Shown here piece after piece: positions 33,146 to 41,597 of a stretch of 64,000 nucleotides of DNA. The notes below the pieces were generated by a model. The model saw nothing but the letters and a program-made list of their open reading frames with translations. It did no database searches and was not told the DNA's origin. This DNA comes from JAGVPT01 sp963827085 (GTDB lineage Bacteria > Bacteroidota > Ignavibacteria > UBA10030 > UBA8401): the NCBI GenBank assembly GCA_963827085.1, contig CAWGZY010000005.1, positions 884,611-948,610 on the forward strand, written 5' to 3'. How positions within the stretch are numbered: the stretch's first letter is position 1; every line of letters begins with the position of its first letter. The position numbers were made by a program, and so were the translations under genes.

Positions 33146-33224
33146 GTGACCACAAATTTTCAGTGTCAAAGTTTAGTAAAACGTGCAGAATTGAAACAAA
33201 GCCTCGAAATTTGATTGCTATAGC

Positions 33225-33299
33225 GGGCTCTTAGCTCAGTTGGTTTAGAGCGCTACCTTGACACGGTAGAGGTCAAAGGTTCGAATCCTTTAGGGCCCA
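33225..33299 (+). tRNA. tRNA-Val (anticodon GAC)
   Basis: 75 nt. Acceptor GGGCTCT/AGGGCCC with one G-T pair, D arm GCTC/GAGC, anticodon stem CTACC/GGTAG with loop TTGACAC (anticodon GAC at 34-36), T arm AAGG/CCTT with TTCGAAT, discriminator A; CCA not encoded. The first 56 nt are shared with the left repeat, so in the integrated state the 5' part and promoter of this tRNA come from the element side. Confidence 0.95.
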
Positions 33300-33484
33300 C
33301 GAACCCCTCACAAAGTAATTCTTTCATTATCCTTTCGAAAAAATAAGCGCAGGTTTGGTTTGATTAGTGTGCACGCGTTTCTGTCGTCGCTTATGCAGCA
33401 ATTTGTTTCGTTGAAAAACTTGCGAAATTAAGGAGCAGGGGAAGGGTTGTGATTACAGTTCGATGCAATCCAACTACGATAGGA

Positions 33485-35245
33485 CTACTGTTGCAGTAGT
33501 TTGTATTTATAGAATTCCCCTTTTGCGTTCATCAGCTCGTCGTGAGTTCCCGATTCGACGCACGCGCCGTTTTTCAATACCAAAATACGTCCCGCATTCC
33601 GGATCGTTGACAACCGATGCGCCACAATGAACGTCGTCCGCCCTTTGATCAACCGCTGTATCGCTCCCTGGATCAGAGATTCTGACACAACGTCAAGAGA
33701 AGAAGTCGCTTCGTCGAGAATAATTACTTTCGGATTTCGCACCAGGGCTCTGGCGATTGATATACGCTGGCGTTGACCTCCGGAAAGCCGCGTGCCCAAT
33801 TCGCCCAGTTTGCTATCAAGCCCATGGGGCATTTTGGAAACGAACTCTGCCGCATTTGCCATCTCCAGAACTTCCCAAAGGCGGCGATCGTCAACAGCAT
33901 CGACGCCGTAGATAATATTTTCCCGGATAGATCCGCTAAAGAGAAGCGTGGTTTGTGGTACAACCGCCAGGAACCTGCGGTACTGGCGCAGGTCGAGGTC
34001 TCGCATGTCCGTACCGTCCAGCAATATCCGCCCCGCTGTCGGCCTTCGAAAGCCGATCACAAGGCTCATTAACGTTGTTTTCCCCGACCCCGACTCGCCG
34101 ACACAAGCCACAGATTCTCCTGCAAATATTTCTGCGGAAAGATTCTTTACCGCCGGCTGCTGAGCTTTGTCATACGTGAAACTGACATTCTCAAAAACAA
34201 AATGTCCTGCGACCGACGCCACGGCTCGCTTCCCGGTATTCTGTTCAACATCCGGAGATTCGAGAATCTCTCCGATGGACCGAATCGATTCAAACCCCCG
34301 CGCAAGGTCCGGGTACGAATTAAGGATCATGTTCACGGCACCAACGATCATCGCAAAAAAACTCTGGAACAACACAACGTCGCCGACACTGATTGTCTTT
34401 CTGAATGCAAGGATGGAAGTGAACATCAGGCACACCAACATAACAATTTGGAATGATGTCCACGAACTCGCGCCGAATATCGCACCGATCATTTCAAGCC
34501 GGATACCTTTACTCTTCACATTCTCAAGCCGGGTATTCATTTTCGACACTTCGACATCTTCGACACCGTGCGCCCTGGTAATCGGGATCATTTGAATCAT
34601 CTCAATCACATTGGCGGAGAGGGATTCTATTTCACTCCGGTATTCCTTGTTCCGTGCCGTCATTTTTTTGGAAAACACAAAGACGAGACTCGACGATACG
34701 GGAACCGAAATCAAATAAAAAATTGCAACAAGCGGCTGCTTGAAAACCGTAAATGAAAAGGCGAAGAGAATTGTCAGGATTGCCGGCAGCACGGAATTCA
34801 TAAGATTGCGCGATAGGATTTCAAGAGTTTCGACGTCGCGCAGTACTTTCGTCTGAAGCTTGCCGGATTGATATTTGTCGTGGAATGATATAGACAGTTC
34901 TTGAAGCCGCTTGACGATTGACGATCTCAGGCTTAACTGCATCGTATTGACGGCACTGCTGAACACTCTCACGTAGAGTGTATGCATCGGAATATTCTGG
35001 ATGATGATTAAAAAAAAGATCCCGCCAACCATCCATAAATCATTCATCGAATATTTGGAGGTGTCGCTGATGATGTTGATGATTCGTGCGATAACGACAG
35101 GGAGGAACCAGACAGGAGAATGCTTTATCGTGAAGAAAATTATGGCAAGAGTGATCTTTAGATATTGGCCGGTATAGATATGCAAAAAATTCCTAAAGGG
35201 ATGAGTATGCTTGAACTCAAACTGTGTCAAATCTTTGTCAGGCAT
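33485..35245 (-). CDS. ABC exporter, fused permease-ATPase (MsbA/LmrA type)
   Basis: 586 residues: six-helix ABC transmembrane domain (about 30-320), then a nucleotide-binding domain with Walker A GESGSGKTTL, signature LSGGQRQRISIARAL, Walker B VIILDEATSSLD and the switch HRLST. Half-transporters of this type act as homodimers to export lipids, peptides or drugs. It stands alone on the minus strand between the tRNA and the sorting-domain genes; GAGG lies about 5 nt before the ATG. Substrate unknown. Confidence 0.95.
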   Translation of the reverse strand: MPDKDLTQFEFKHTHPFRNFLHIYTGQYLKITLAIIFFTIKHSPVWFLPVVIARIINIISDTSKYSMNDLWMVGGIFFLIIIQNIPMHTLYVRVFSSAVNTMQLSLRSSIVKRLQELSISFHDKYQSGKLQTKVLRDVETLEILSRNLMNSVLPAILTILFAFSFTVFKQPLVAIFYLISVPVSSSLVFVFSKKMTARNKEYRSEIESLSANVIEMIQMIPITRAHGVEDVEVSKMNTRLENVKSKGIRLEMIGAIFGASSWTSFQIVMLVCLMFTSILAFRKTISVGDVVLFQSFFAMIVGAVNMILNSYPDLARGFESIRSIGEILESPDVEQNTGKRAVASVAGHFVFENVSFTYDKAQQPAVKNLSAEIFAGESVACVGESGSGKTTLMSLVIGFRRPTAGRILLDGTDMRDLDLRQYRRFLAVVPQTTLLFSGSIRENIIYGVDAVDDRRLWEVLEMANAAEFVSKMPHGLDSKLGELGTRLSGGQRQRISIARALVRNPKVIILDEATSSLDVVSESLIQGAIQRLIKGRTTFIVAHRLSTIRNAGRILVLKNGACVESGTHDELMNAKGEFYKYKLLQQ

Positions 35246-35332
35246 CCTGGCCTCATATCCTGCTCGATAGTATTCTGACTATTCCGTCGTTCCTCGCCGG
35301 GGAATGAAGCAGCTCTACCTTCTACAAAACGC

Positions 35333-35361
35333 AAAAACCTCCGTCATCACATCAGGAGGTT
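35333..35361 (-). terminator. Intrinsic terminator, minus strand
   Basis: AACCTCC (35336-35342) / GGAGGTT (35355-35361). On the minus strand the stem ends in GGAGGTTTTTG. It lies between the sorting-stub gene and the ABC exporter and may act as a second stop for read-through. Confidence 0.55.
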
Positions 35362-35479
35362 CAAGCCGCGAATCCCGGAACTCGGTTTTCTCTAAACGAA
35401 TGTAACAGGAATCGAGGGGAGAATCAAGCGAAAAAGGATTGTTACAATGTAGTTGCATTTGTTCCTATTTTGCTAAATA

Positions 35480-35514
35480 AAAGAAATCCCCGAAACATTA
35501 GCTGTCTCGGGGAT
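35480..35514 (-). terminator. Intrinsic terminator after the FG-GAP/stub unit
   Basis: Perfect 8-bp stem ATCCCCGA (35486-35493) / TCGGGGAT (35507-35514), followed on the minus strand by TTCTTTTATTT. It lies 29 nt beyond the stop of the 67-codon gene at 35543. Confidence 0.75.
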
Positions 35515-35542
35515 CGTGGACTAAGAAATATTCGTGTTACTA

Positions 35543-35746
35543 TTAGATTAACGACATCTTTTTCACAACACTGAAACTACCCGACCTAAGCGAGTAAAAG
35601 TATATCCCGCTTGCAAGACGAGAGGCATTGAATTGTACCGAATAGGGCCGGATTAAGTCTAGTGCACCGATTATAAATTTCGACTGGCTTTGTACGCAGG
35701 ATGTTGTGAGAACGAATACTGAGATTGCGGTGAATAGATTTTTCAT
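35543..35746 (-). pseudogene. Signal peptide fused to a sorting-domain end: truncated secreted protein
   Basis: 67 codons. A secretion signal (MKNLFTAISVFVLTTSC...) is followed after about 20 residues by the last strands of a type IX-like C-terminal domain (NASRLASGIYFYSLRSGSFSVVKKMSLI). Everything that normally lies between is missing, so an internal deletion of a larger secreted protein is likely. It lies 10 nt after the FG-GAP gene, in the same transcript, and the two C-termini are related. Confidence 0.55.
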
Positions 35747-35756
35747 TTTCCCTCCC

Positions 35757-37307
35757 TTATTTGAGCAGCATGAGTCTCCTTGTTATGCTTAATGCATTAT
35801 TTATGTAAAGCCTGTAAAAATATGCACCGCTTGCAACTGCGATGCCTCTTCCGTCCTTTGCGTTCCATGAAACCTGGTGTGCCCCGGCATTTTGTTCTTT
35901 GTTGTCTACGAGCGTCGTGATTTCTTTTCCCAGCTCATTATAGATCTTCAGTGAAACAGAACTGTTCACCGATAGCTGATAACTGATCACTGTCTCGGGG
36001 TTGAACGGATTGGGATAGTTTTGGTTCAACACGTCGGTCGTCGGAGTCTTATCGTTTTTCTGCTTTACCGGGGTTACCCAGTATTTGTTGCCGCTGAAAA
36101 TGACAAAGTACCCGTTAGTGTCAAAATCATTGGACGGAATTGTCGCGCCAAAATCGTTCACACCGTCTCCGTTCACATCTCCGACGCCGGTCACAATATA
36201 GTAGTTAGGACCGCACCGTATTCCTGCGGGTGCAGATGTAGGGTATTTTTGCCCCAGGAATACGTCAATACATTGCCCTCCGGTTGCTTCCATCAGAACA
36301 AAATCTCTTTTTCCGTCACCATTGATATCCCCAATATCGCTAGCTGGTGCATCGTATCCATACGATTCCCACTCGGACATCGTGAAATCTGGTTTCGTCG
36401 ATAACGGGGCATTCTTTTTCCCCAGAAAAAAACTGACGATACCTCCCGGACAAAAGCTTATGTCTGCAATACTATCTGCGTTAACATCCAGCGTCGTAAA
36501 ATTATAGATGAGATTTAGTCCAGATTGTGTAGTCGAAAGCCGTTGATCATAGTTATCTTTATTGAAAACGAACCCTTTCTTCCCGTAAAAAATGTCCAGC
36601 GTCCCCTCCTCTTCTCTTCTTGCACTAACCAACAAGTCTTTTACTCCATCGCCATTGATGTCGGCAATATCGACTTTGTACCCGTATTCTGCCGCAATTG
36701 AATCACCAATCTGGACTACGTCCGGAGTCAATGTGGGGGTCTGTTTGCCGAAATAAATCTGAACCCTTCCACGGTCTACATCATACGATGGACTGGCCAC
36801 CACTATGTCGTCAAAGCCATCATTGTTGATATCGCCGACCGCCAAATCTTCATATATATTGTCTGCCGCTGAAATTTGATACAAAATAAGGTCAGGAATC
36901 GTGTCATAAGCGAACCCCTGCGAATGCTTCCAGAAATAGACATCAATTTGTATTGAATCCTTACTATGAAACGAAGGCACCGCAATAATAAGATCTTTCT
37001 TTCCATCTCCGTTAATATCACCCATTCTGATCCCCTGCCCCCCCTCAAGAGCTACATCGTAAGTGGCGTGTAGTTTACCCGGCCCTCCGAAATAAATAAA
37101 TGTTTTTCGAATCCCTTGGGCGCTGACTGCAAAATCATCCCAGCCGTCGTTGTTCACGTCTCCAAGGCCACGCATCCCTGTACCAAGTGCAATAGCAGAG
37201 TCCCCATACACTTCAAGAATGTTAGTAAGCGGATCTTGTGAGAATGCGCGTGAAGAGAGTAAGGCTGAAAAGAGAAGGAGAAGATATACTTTGCGCTGGG
37301 ATTTCAT
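35757..37307 (-). CDS. Secreted FG-GAP repeat protein with type IX-like sorting domain
   Basis: 516 residues. Signal peptide about 1-23 (SSRAFSQ). Six or seven FG-GAP/integrin-alpha-like repeats follow, each with a calcium-binding DxNxDGxxD loop (GDVNNDGWDDF, GDINGDGKKDL, GDINNDGFDDI, ADINGDGVKDL, LDVNADSIADI, GDINGDGKRDF, GDVNGDGVNDF), forming a beta-propeller. The last 80 residues (NQNYPNPFNPETVISYQLSVNSSVSLKIYNELGKEI...GAYFYRLYINNALSITRRLMLLK) are a FlgD-like/type IX sorting domain, so the protein is exported and probably cell-surface attached. It is probably an adhesin or structural protein. A stub gene follows at 10 nt. Confidence 0.9.
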   Translation of the reverse strand: MKSQRKVYLLLLFSALLSSRAFSQDPLTNILEVYGDSAIALGTGMRGLGDVNNDGWDDFAVSAQGIRKTFIYFGGPGKLHATYDVALEGGQGIRMGDINGDGKKDLIIAVPSFHSKDSIQIDVYFWKHSQGFAYDTIPDLILYQISAADNIYEDLAVGDINNDGFDDIVVASPSYDVDRGRVQIYFGKQTPTLTPDVVQIGDSIAAEYGYKVDIADINGDGVKDLLVSARREEEGTLDIFYGKKGFVFNKDNYDQRLSTTQSGLNLIYNFTTLDVNADSIADISFCPGGIVSFFLGKKNAPLSTKPDFTMSEWESYGYDAPASDIGDINGDGKRDFVLMEATGGQCIDVFLGQKYPTSAPAGIRCGPNYYIVTGVGDVNGDGVNDFGATIPSNDFDTNGYFVIFSGNKYWVTPVKQKNDKTPTTDVLNQNYPNPFNPETVISYQLSVNSSVSLKIYNELGKEITTLVDNKEQNAGAHQVSWNAKDGRGIAVASGAYFYRLYINNALSITRRLMLLK

Positions 37308-38224
37308 TTTAGCACCGTAGGTAAGTTTTCTTGTCTGTCTCGCAGTGGTCGTCCAGCATACGAATGATATTGTTTTCCTGTGCAGAATCTGATATGAGGA
37401 TTGTAGGTAATTAAGAAATGCATCCCCGCCAACCCCAGGCCAACATCGGAAAAAAGAAAATGAGTGTCAATGGTTTATCCAAAAATATTTGCATCGGCTA
37501 ATTAGAATGCGTCTAAGCCACAAGTGCACAAGATCGCGATGCTCAAGTGATTCCTACGTGTATGTATCCACTGGGATGGTCAAAGAGGAGGTTGTAACTG
37601 ATGAATTTAATTTGCAATTGGCGGATGACTGCAATTCGGTACAATTCAAACGGGCAGAGGCGATATAACCGAGTGGATTACATCCAACCTTGACAGTTCC
37701 CAACAGGCATCGAAAATGTCGATCCAACAACTCAACCCTTTCTTGATTCAGGATAAAACAAAAAACCCTTGTCCATCTGCTAAGATCAGCATGTCCTACG
37801 GGTCGAAGCTCCCATTTAAATTTAAAAAACGGCGAGACTTATCACCCTGATCCAGCAAACTGTCGCCAATGTATACGATTATCACGGATCATGCAATCAT
37901 GAGCGCGGTTCGTATCGAGTTTTTGCTTTTTCGCCCTCCAGCTGTACAATGTAGAACGTGGTGTGACGTCCTTTGATTTACCCTGCCAATTCTCTCGGCA
38001 AATCGCCCAATGTCCAACAGCTCTCAATAAGAGATGTGATTTGCTTTCGGAGTCATCCCATGGTACATTCTTTGGCATGTTTGTTCGAAGCCGCCCAATT
38101 TTCAGACAGATAATTTCTTATACGATACACAGCGCAGTTGAGTTTTTAGATATTTTGCCCTATTTTGGATATTAGATTCTTTGATGACGAAAAATATTTA
38201 CGATAACGCTATGAAAGAATATAC
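37308..38224. other. Gene-free region of about 0.9 kb
   Basis: No supported gene. A minus-strand frame at 37842-38078 contains SKDVTPRSTLYSWRAKKQK, which looks like the helix-turn-helix of a transposase ('SRSTLYRW') and may be an old insertion-sequence remnant, but the rest does not match. No terminal inverted repeats were found. Confidence 0.4.
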
Positions 38225-38950
38225 ATGACAGAACCTCACACGCTCCGTGTCCTTCTTGTGGATGATGAAGACTCATTCCGTCTGAGCATTGAAATGGGAC
38301 TAAAAATGACCAGCACGTTCGCGGTGGATTCATGCGGTTCGGGCGAGGAAGCTGTAGATTTATTGAAAAAAGAAACCTTCGATGTCATCCTTCTCGATAA
38401 TCGCATGGGTGAAATGTCCGGGATGGACGTTTTGGAATGGATGCATTCTCAAAAAATATCGACCCCTGTGATTCTCGTAACCGCCGCCGGTTCCGAGTCG
38501 ACTGCCATAGAAGCAATGCAGCTTGGCGTCTATGATTATATAAGAAAAGATCATCTCGACATTGAGCGCCTCTCCATCGCCGTCAAAAGCGTCTATGAAC
38601 GGTATCAATACCGAAAACAAATTATCGAAAACGAAGCGAAAGAACGTATACTGCAGGAAAAACAGGACGAACTCGATTCTCTGCATACCTTTCACGACAC
38701 CGTCAATTCCGTTGGCCAACTTGTCGAAAAAAGTCTCGCCGACCTTTCATCGAATTTAAAGCGGCATGAGAACGAATTGCTGACCAATGTCAAAGAGGGG
38801 AAAGAAGGCCAATGCAGAGAGATCTTCACTGAATTGAAACAGGGCATTGAAGTGATTTCATCGGGAGTGAGTTCAATGCGCAGCCTCTCAACAATGGTCA
38901 CACGCAAACTGGATGAAATCCACATCGCTCCCCCGCACACACATCGTTGA
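38225..38950 (+). CDS. Response regulator with coiled-coil output region
   Basis: 241 residues. The receiver domain (1-125) has VLLVDDED, phospho-acceptor Asp58 in VILLDNRMGEMSG, LVTAAGS and Lys108 in YDYIRKDHLD. The C-terminal half (about 125-230) is a long charged helix with heptad-like spacing (RKQIIENEAKERILQEKQDELDSLHTFHDTVNSVGQLVEKSL) and no DNA-binding or enzyme motif. The helix resembles the dimerisation region of histidine kinases without a catalytic domain, so it may act by protein contact. No kinase is adjacent. Confidence 0.88.
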   Translation: MTEPHTLRVLLVDDEDSFRLSIEMGLKMTSTFAVDSCGSGEEAVDLLKKETFDVILLDNRMGEMSGMDVLEWMHSQKISTPVILVTAAGSESTAIEAMQLGVYDYIRKDHLDIERLSIAVKSVYERYQYRKQIIENEAKERILQEKQDELDSLHTFHDTVNSVGQLVEKSLADLSSNLKRHENELLTNVKEGKEGQCREIFTELKQGIEVISSGVSSMRSLSTMVTRKLDEIHIAPPHTHR

Positions 38951-39099
38951 ACTGATATCTCGTAGCGATAATTTCCGGTTATCATTCATTGAGCAAGAAT
39001 CTCTGAGCCATCGAAACGAGTGTGCTCATTAGCTGTCGGCCTTTTGTTCCAGCAATCAAAACAAATTCGTAACAACGATTTATCATTAAGAGGAAACAA

Positions 39100-41307
39100 A
39101 TGCACGCTTTACGGACTCCGTTCAAAATATTTTTCGTGTATTGTATCACCACCATTCTTCTCATTGCGCAAACTGAAAAGAAGGAGTTGACGCTTGATGA
39201 CATTTTCAACTCAGCCAAGTTTAACGGAAAAACGGTAAACGGCGTTCATTGGCTCAACGATGGATCACACTATTCATACTACGAAAGAGATACGAGCGCG
39301 AAAGCGACGAATATTTTTGTGTACGGAGTGCGGGAAAAGTCCGGCACCATGGTGCTGAGCACCGCTGCATTGAAATTGAATCCGGCCGACCCGCCGTTTC
39401 GATTCACAACATACCAGTGGGCGCCCGATGAAAAGCAGATTCTTTTTATTTCCGCTCCTCCGGAAAGGGAATACCTCTCACGCCTCACACCTGCAGGAAA
39501 TATTTTTTTGTACGACCTGCCGTCAAAATCATTCCGGCGGCTGACCAACGTTGCCGACCCCCAGTATAACGTGAAATTTTCGCCGGACGGAAAATTTGTC
39601 GGCTTTGTGCGCAACAATAACATCTATACTATCGAAATCGCATCGGGCGCTGAGCATCAATTGACGACGGACGGTGCGGAACACATTATCAACGGAAAGT
39701 TCGATTGGGTCTATGAGGAAGAATTCGAAATTTCTGACGGTTGGCAGTGGTCGCCCGACAGCAAACATATTGCGTTCTGGCGTCTGGACGAAAATCGAGT
39801 CCCCGAATATACGCTGACTGAGTGGGATTCCCTCCATTTGCAACTGATCCCGATGCGTTATCCAAAAGCGGGGGAGCCCAATTCAATTGTCAAGATCGGC
39901 GTCGTCGATATTCAGTCGTTGTCAACGAAATGGATGGATCTCGGCACTAATGACGATATGTATATCCCGAGAATACAATGGACGCTCGACCCGACAGTTT
40001 TATCAATTCAACGGATGAACCGGGCACAAAATGTTCTTGAGCTATTGTATGCGGATATTTCTACAGGGACAACACGGACGGTCCTCAGGGAAACTGATGA
40101 CAAATGGGTCGACGTCACCAACGACCTTACCTTCCTGAAGGATGGAACATTCATTTGGCCTTCGGAACGGGACGGTTACCGTCATCTCTACCTCTTTAAC
40201 AACGATGGAACACTTCTTTATCAAATTACGAAGGGGAAGTGGGATGTTGAGTCGTTTTACGGTGTTGATGAAAAAGCCGGCGAGGTCTACTATTCTTCAA
40301 CGGAAGTTTCTCCTCTTGAAAGGCATATCTATAAAATTCAATTAGATGGAAAAAACAAACAGCGATTGACAACAATTCCCGGAACGCATTCAGCAAATTT
40401 TTCCCCCTCGCGCCAATATTTTCTCGATACGTACTCGAACATTTTCACGCCTCCAAAAATTGCTCTTGTGAAGAACGATGGAAATACTCTCTCGATGATA
40501 GAGGAAAACACTAACCATGCACTTCACGATGTTCAGTTGGGAAAAACCACATTTCTTACTATCATGACATCGGATGGAGTTCAGCTTAACGCCTCGATCA
40601 TGAAACCGGCAGATTTCGACTCGACAAAAAAATATCCGGTTCTCGTCTATACATACGGGGGACCGGGTTCCCAGGTAGTCCTTAATATGTGGGAAAGAAC
40701 ATCGGATGCCTTATGGTATTCGTACCTCGGTCAACACGGGTATTTGATTTTTATGGTCGACAACCGTGGAACGGGTGCACGCGGCAAGGAATTTAAAGCT
40801 GCAAGCTATAGAAACCTTGGCCAGTGGGAGGTCAACGACCAGGTCGAAGGGGCAAAATATCTCTCATCACTCCCGTATGTCGACAAAAACAGAATTGGTA
40901 TCTGGGGCTGGAGCTATGGCGGCTATCTCACAAGCATGGTAATTTTGAACGGTGCTGATTATTTTAAAACAGCGATTGCTGTTGCGCCCGTCACCAGCTG
41001 GAGATATTACGATAATATCTACACCGAGAGGTATATGGGTACTCCACAGAATAACCCCGCCGGATACGTGGAGAGTTCTCCTATCACTCATGCTTCAAAA
41101 CTGAAAGGAAAGTTCCTGCTGATTCATGGGACAAGCGACGATAATGTTCATTTCCAAAGCACGGCGAATTTTGTTTCAGCCCTCGAGAAAGCGAACAAAC
41201 AGTTTTCGGTCATGTTCTACCCCGACAAAAATCACGGCATTTACGGCGGTGTGACGCGGCTCAATTTATACACGTTAATGACGAATTTCATATTAGGGAA
41301 TTTGTAG
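39100..41307 (+). CDS. Dipeptidyl-peptidase IV family serine protease
   Basis: 735 residues with an N-terminal signal (about 1-24). The beta-propeller carries the N-terminus-binding Glu pair in WVYEEEFEI; the alpha/beta-hydrolase domain has Ser605 in GWSYGGY, the acid in GTSDDNVHFQ (about 680) and His712 in PDKNHGI. This is the S9B set of DPP-IV, which removes Xaa-Pro dipeptides from peptides in the periplasm. Such enzymes serve peptide catabolism in Bacteroidota. Single gene; the translation operon begins 140 nt downstream with its own promoter. Confidence 0.95.
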   Translation: MHALRTPFKIFFVYCITTILLIAQTEKKELTLDDIFNSAKFNGKTVNGVHWLNDGSHYSYYERDTSAKATNIFVYGVREKSGTMVLSTAALKLNPADPPFRFTTYQWAPDEKQILFISAPPEREYLSRLTPAGNIFLYDLPSKSFRRLTNVADPQYNVKFSPDGKFVGFVRNNNIYTIEIASGAEHQLTTDGAEHIINGKFDWVYEEEFEISDGWQWSPDSKHIAFWRLDENRVPEYTLTEWDSLHLQLIPMRYPKAGEPNSIVKIGVVDIQSLSTKWMDLGTNDDMYIPRIQWTLDPTVLSIQRMNRAQNVLELLYADISTGTTRTVLRETDDKWVDVTNDLTFLKDGTFIWPSERDGYRHLYLFNNDGTLLYQITKGKWDVESFYGVDEKAGEVYYSSTEVSPLERHIYKIQLDGKNKQRLTTIPGTHSANFSPSRQYFLDTYSNIFTPPKIALVKNDGNTLSMIEENTNHALHDVQLGKTTFLTIMTSDGVQLNASIMKPADFDSTKKYPVLVYTYGGPGSQVVLNMWERTSDALWYSYLGQHGYLIFMVDNRGTGARGKEFKAASYRNLGQWEVNDQVEGAKYLSSLPYVDKNRIGIWGWSYGGYLTSMVILNGADYFKTAIAVAPVTSWRYYDNIYTERYMGTPQNNPAGYVESSPITHASKLKGKFLLIHGTSDDNVHFQSTANFVSALEKANKQFSVMFYPDKNHGIYGGVTRLNLYTLMTNFILGNL

Positions 41308-41450
41308 GAAGTCAAAAGGGGCGTTTTTTATCAAAGCTATCGGACAACTTATCCGAAAAATGATACCACACAGAAATATCTGGTAAGGCAGATGAAGGAG
41401 GTGACCGATAGCTCCCAAACTGAAAGAGCGCGGCCAGTTGCGATTGTTTG

Positions 41451-41481
41451 TTGCATTTCTCTTCTCTTTTTGCTACTTTAT
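41451..41481 (+). promoter_or_regulatory. Promoter of the thrS operon
   Basis: TTGCAT (41451-41456), 17 nt, TACTTTAT (41474-41481; 7 of 8 to TAnnTTTG). Predicted start near 41488, giving a leader of about 110 nt that ends in a terminator. Confidence 0.5.
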
Positions 41482-41550
41482 AGCTAAACAAGGGAGTAAT
41501 TACTGGAAGTGATTCATTTCGGAATGCAATGTGAATGAGTTAGTTCGTGC

Positions 41551-41584
41551 ATCGGAGATTGCTCGCTCCGATTTTTTATTTTTT
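41551..41584 (+). terminator. Leader terminator (attenuator) before thrS
   Basis: ATCGGAG (41551-41557) / CTCCGAT (41566-41572) followed by TTTTTATTTTTT. It ends only 13 nt before the thrS ATG and lies downstream of the operon promoter, so it probably regulates read-through rather than simply ending the protease message. Confidence 0.7.
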
Positions 41585-41597
41585 GGGTTATGAAGTG

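Larger units (their letters stand above)
26529..33280 (+). mobile_element. tRNA-Val-targeted integrative element, phage-satellite-like
   Basis: Bounded by a 56-nt direct repeat of the 5' part of tRNA-Val: 26529-26584 (truncated copy, left) and 33225-33280 (within the intact tRNA, right). Inside, all genes point right: tyrosine integrase, two lipoproteins, an unknown protein, a small acidic protein, a DnaB-like helicase, a lambda-O-like protein, a small coiled protein and a small-terminase-like protein. Related 18-bp double repeats lie near both ends (26631-26648, 33128-33145). No capsid, portal, tail, lysis or conjugation genes are present. The size and content fit a phage-inducible-island-like satellite; that label is inference. 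Confidence 0.8.

Noticed and set aside
33026..33214. 62-codon ORF at the right end of the element
   Set aside because: It runs through the terminator hairpin of RNA-C and into the arm site; no ribosome site and no protein-like pattern.
37842..38078. Possible transposase remnant with STLYSWRAKK
   Set aside because: Only a short helix-turn-helix-like segment matches; no catalytic residues or inverted repeats, so not called as an insertion sequence.
41488..41597. T-box riboswitch or threonine leader peptide before thrS
   Set aside because: No T-box AGGGUGGNACCGCG motif and the short frames contain no run of threonine codons; only the terminator is supported.
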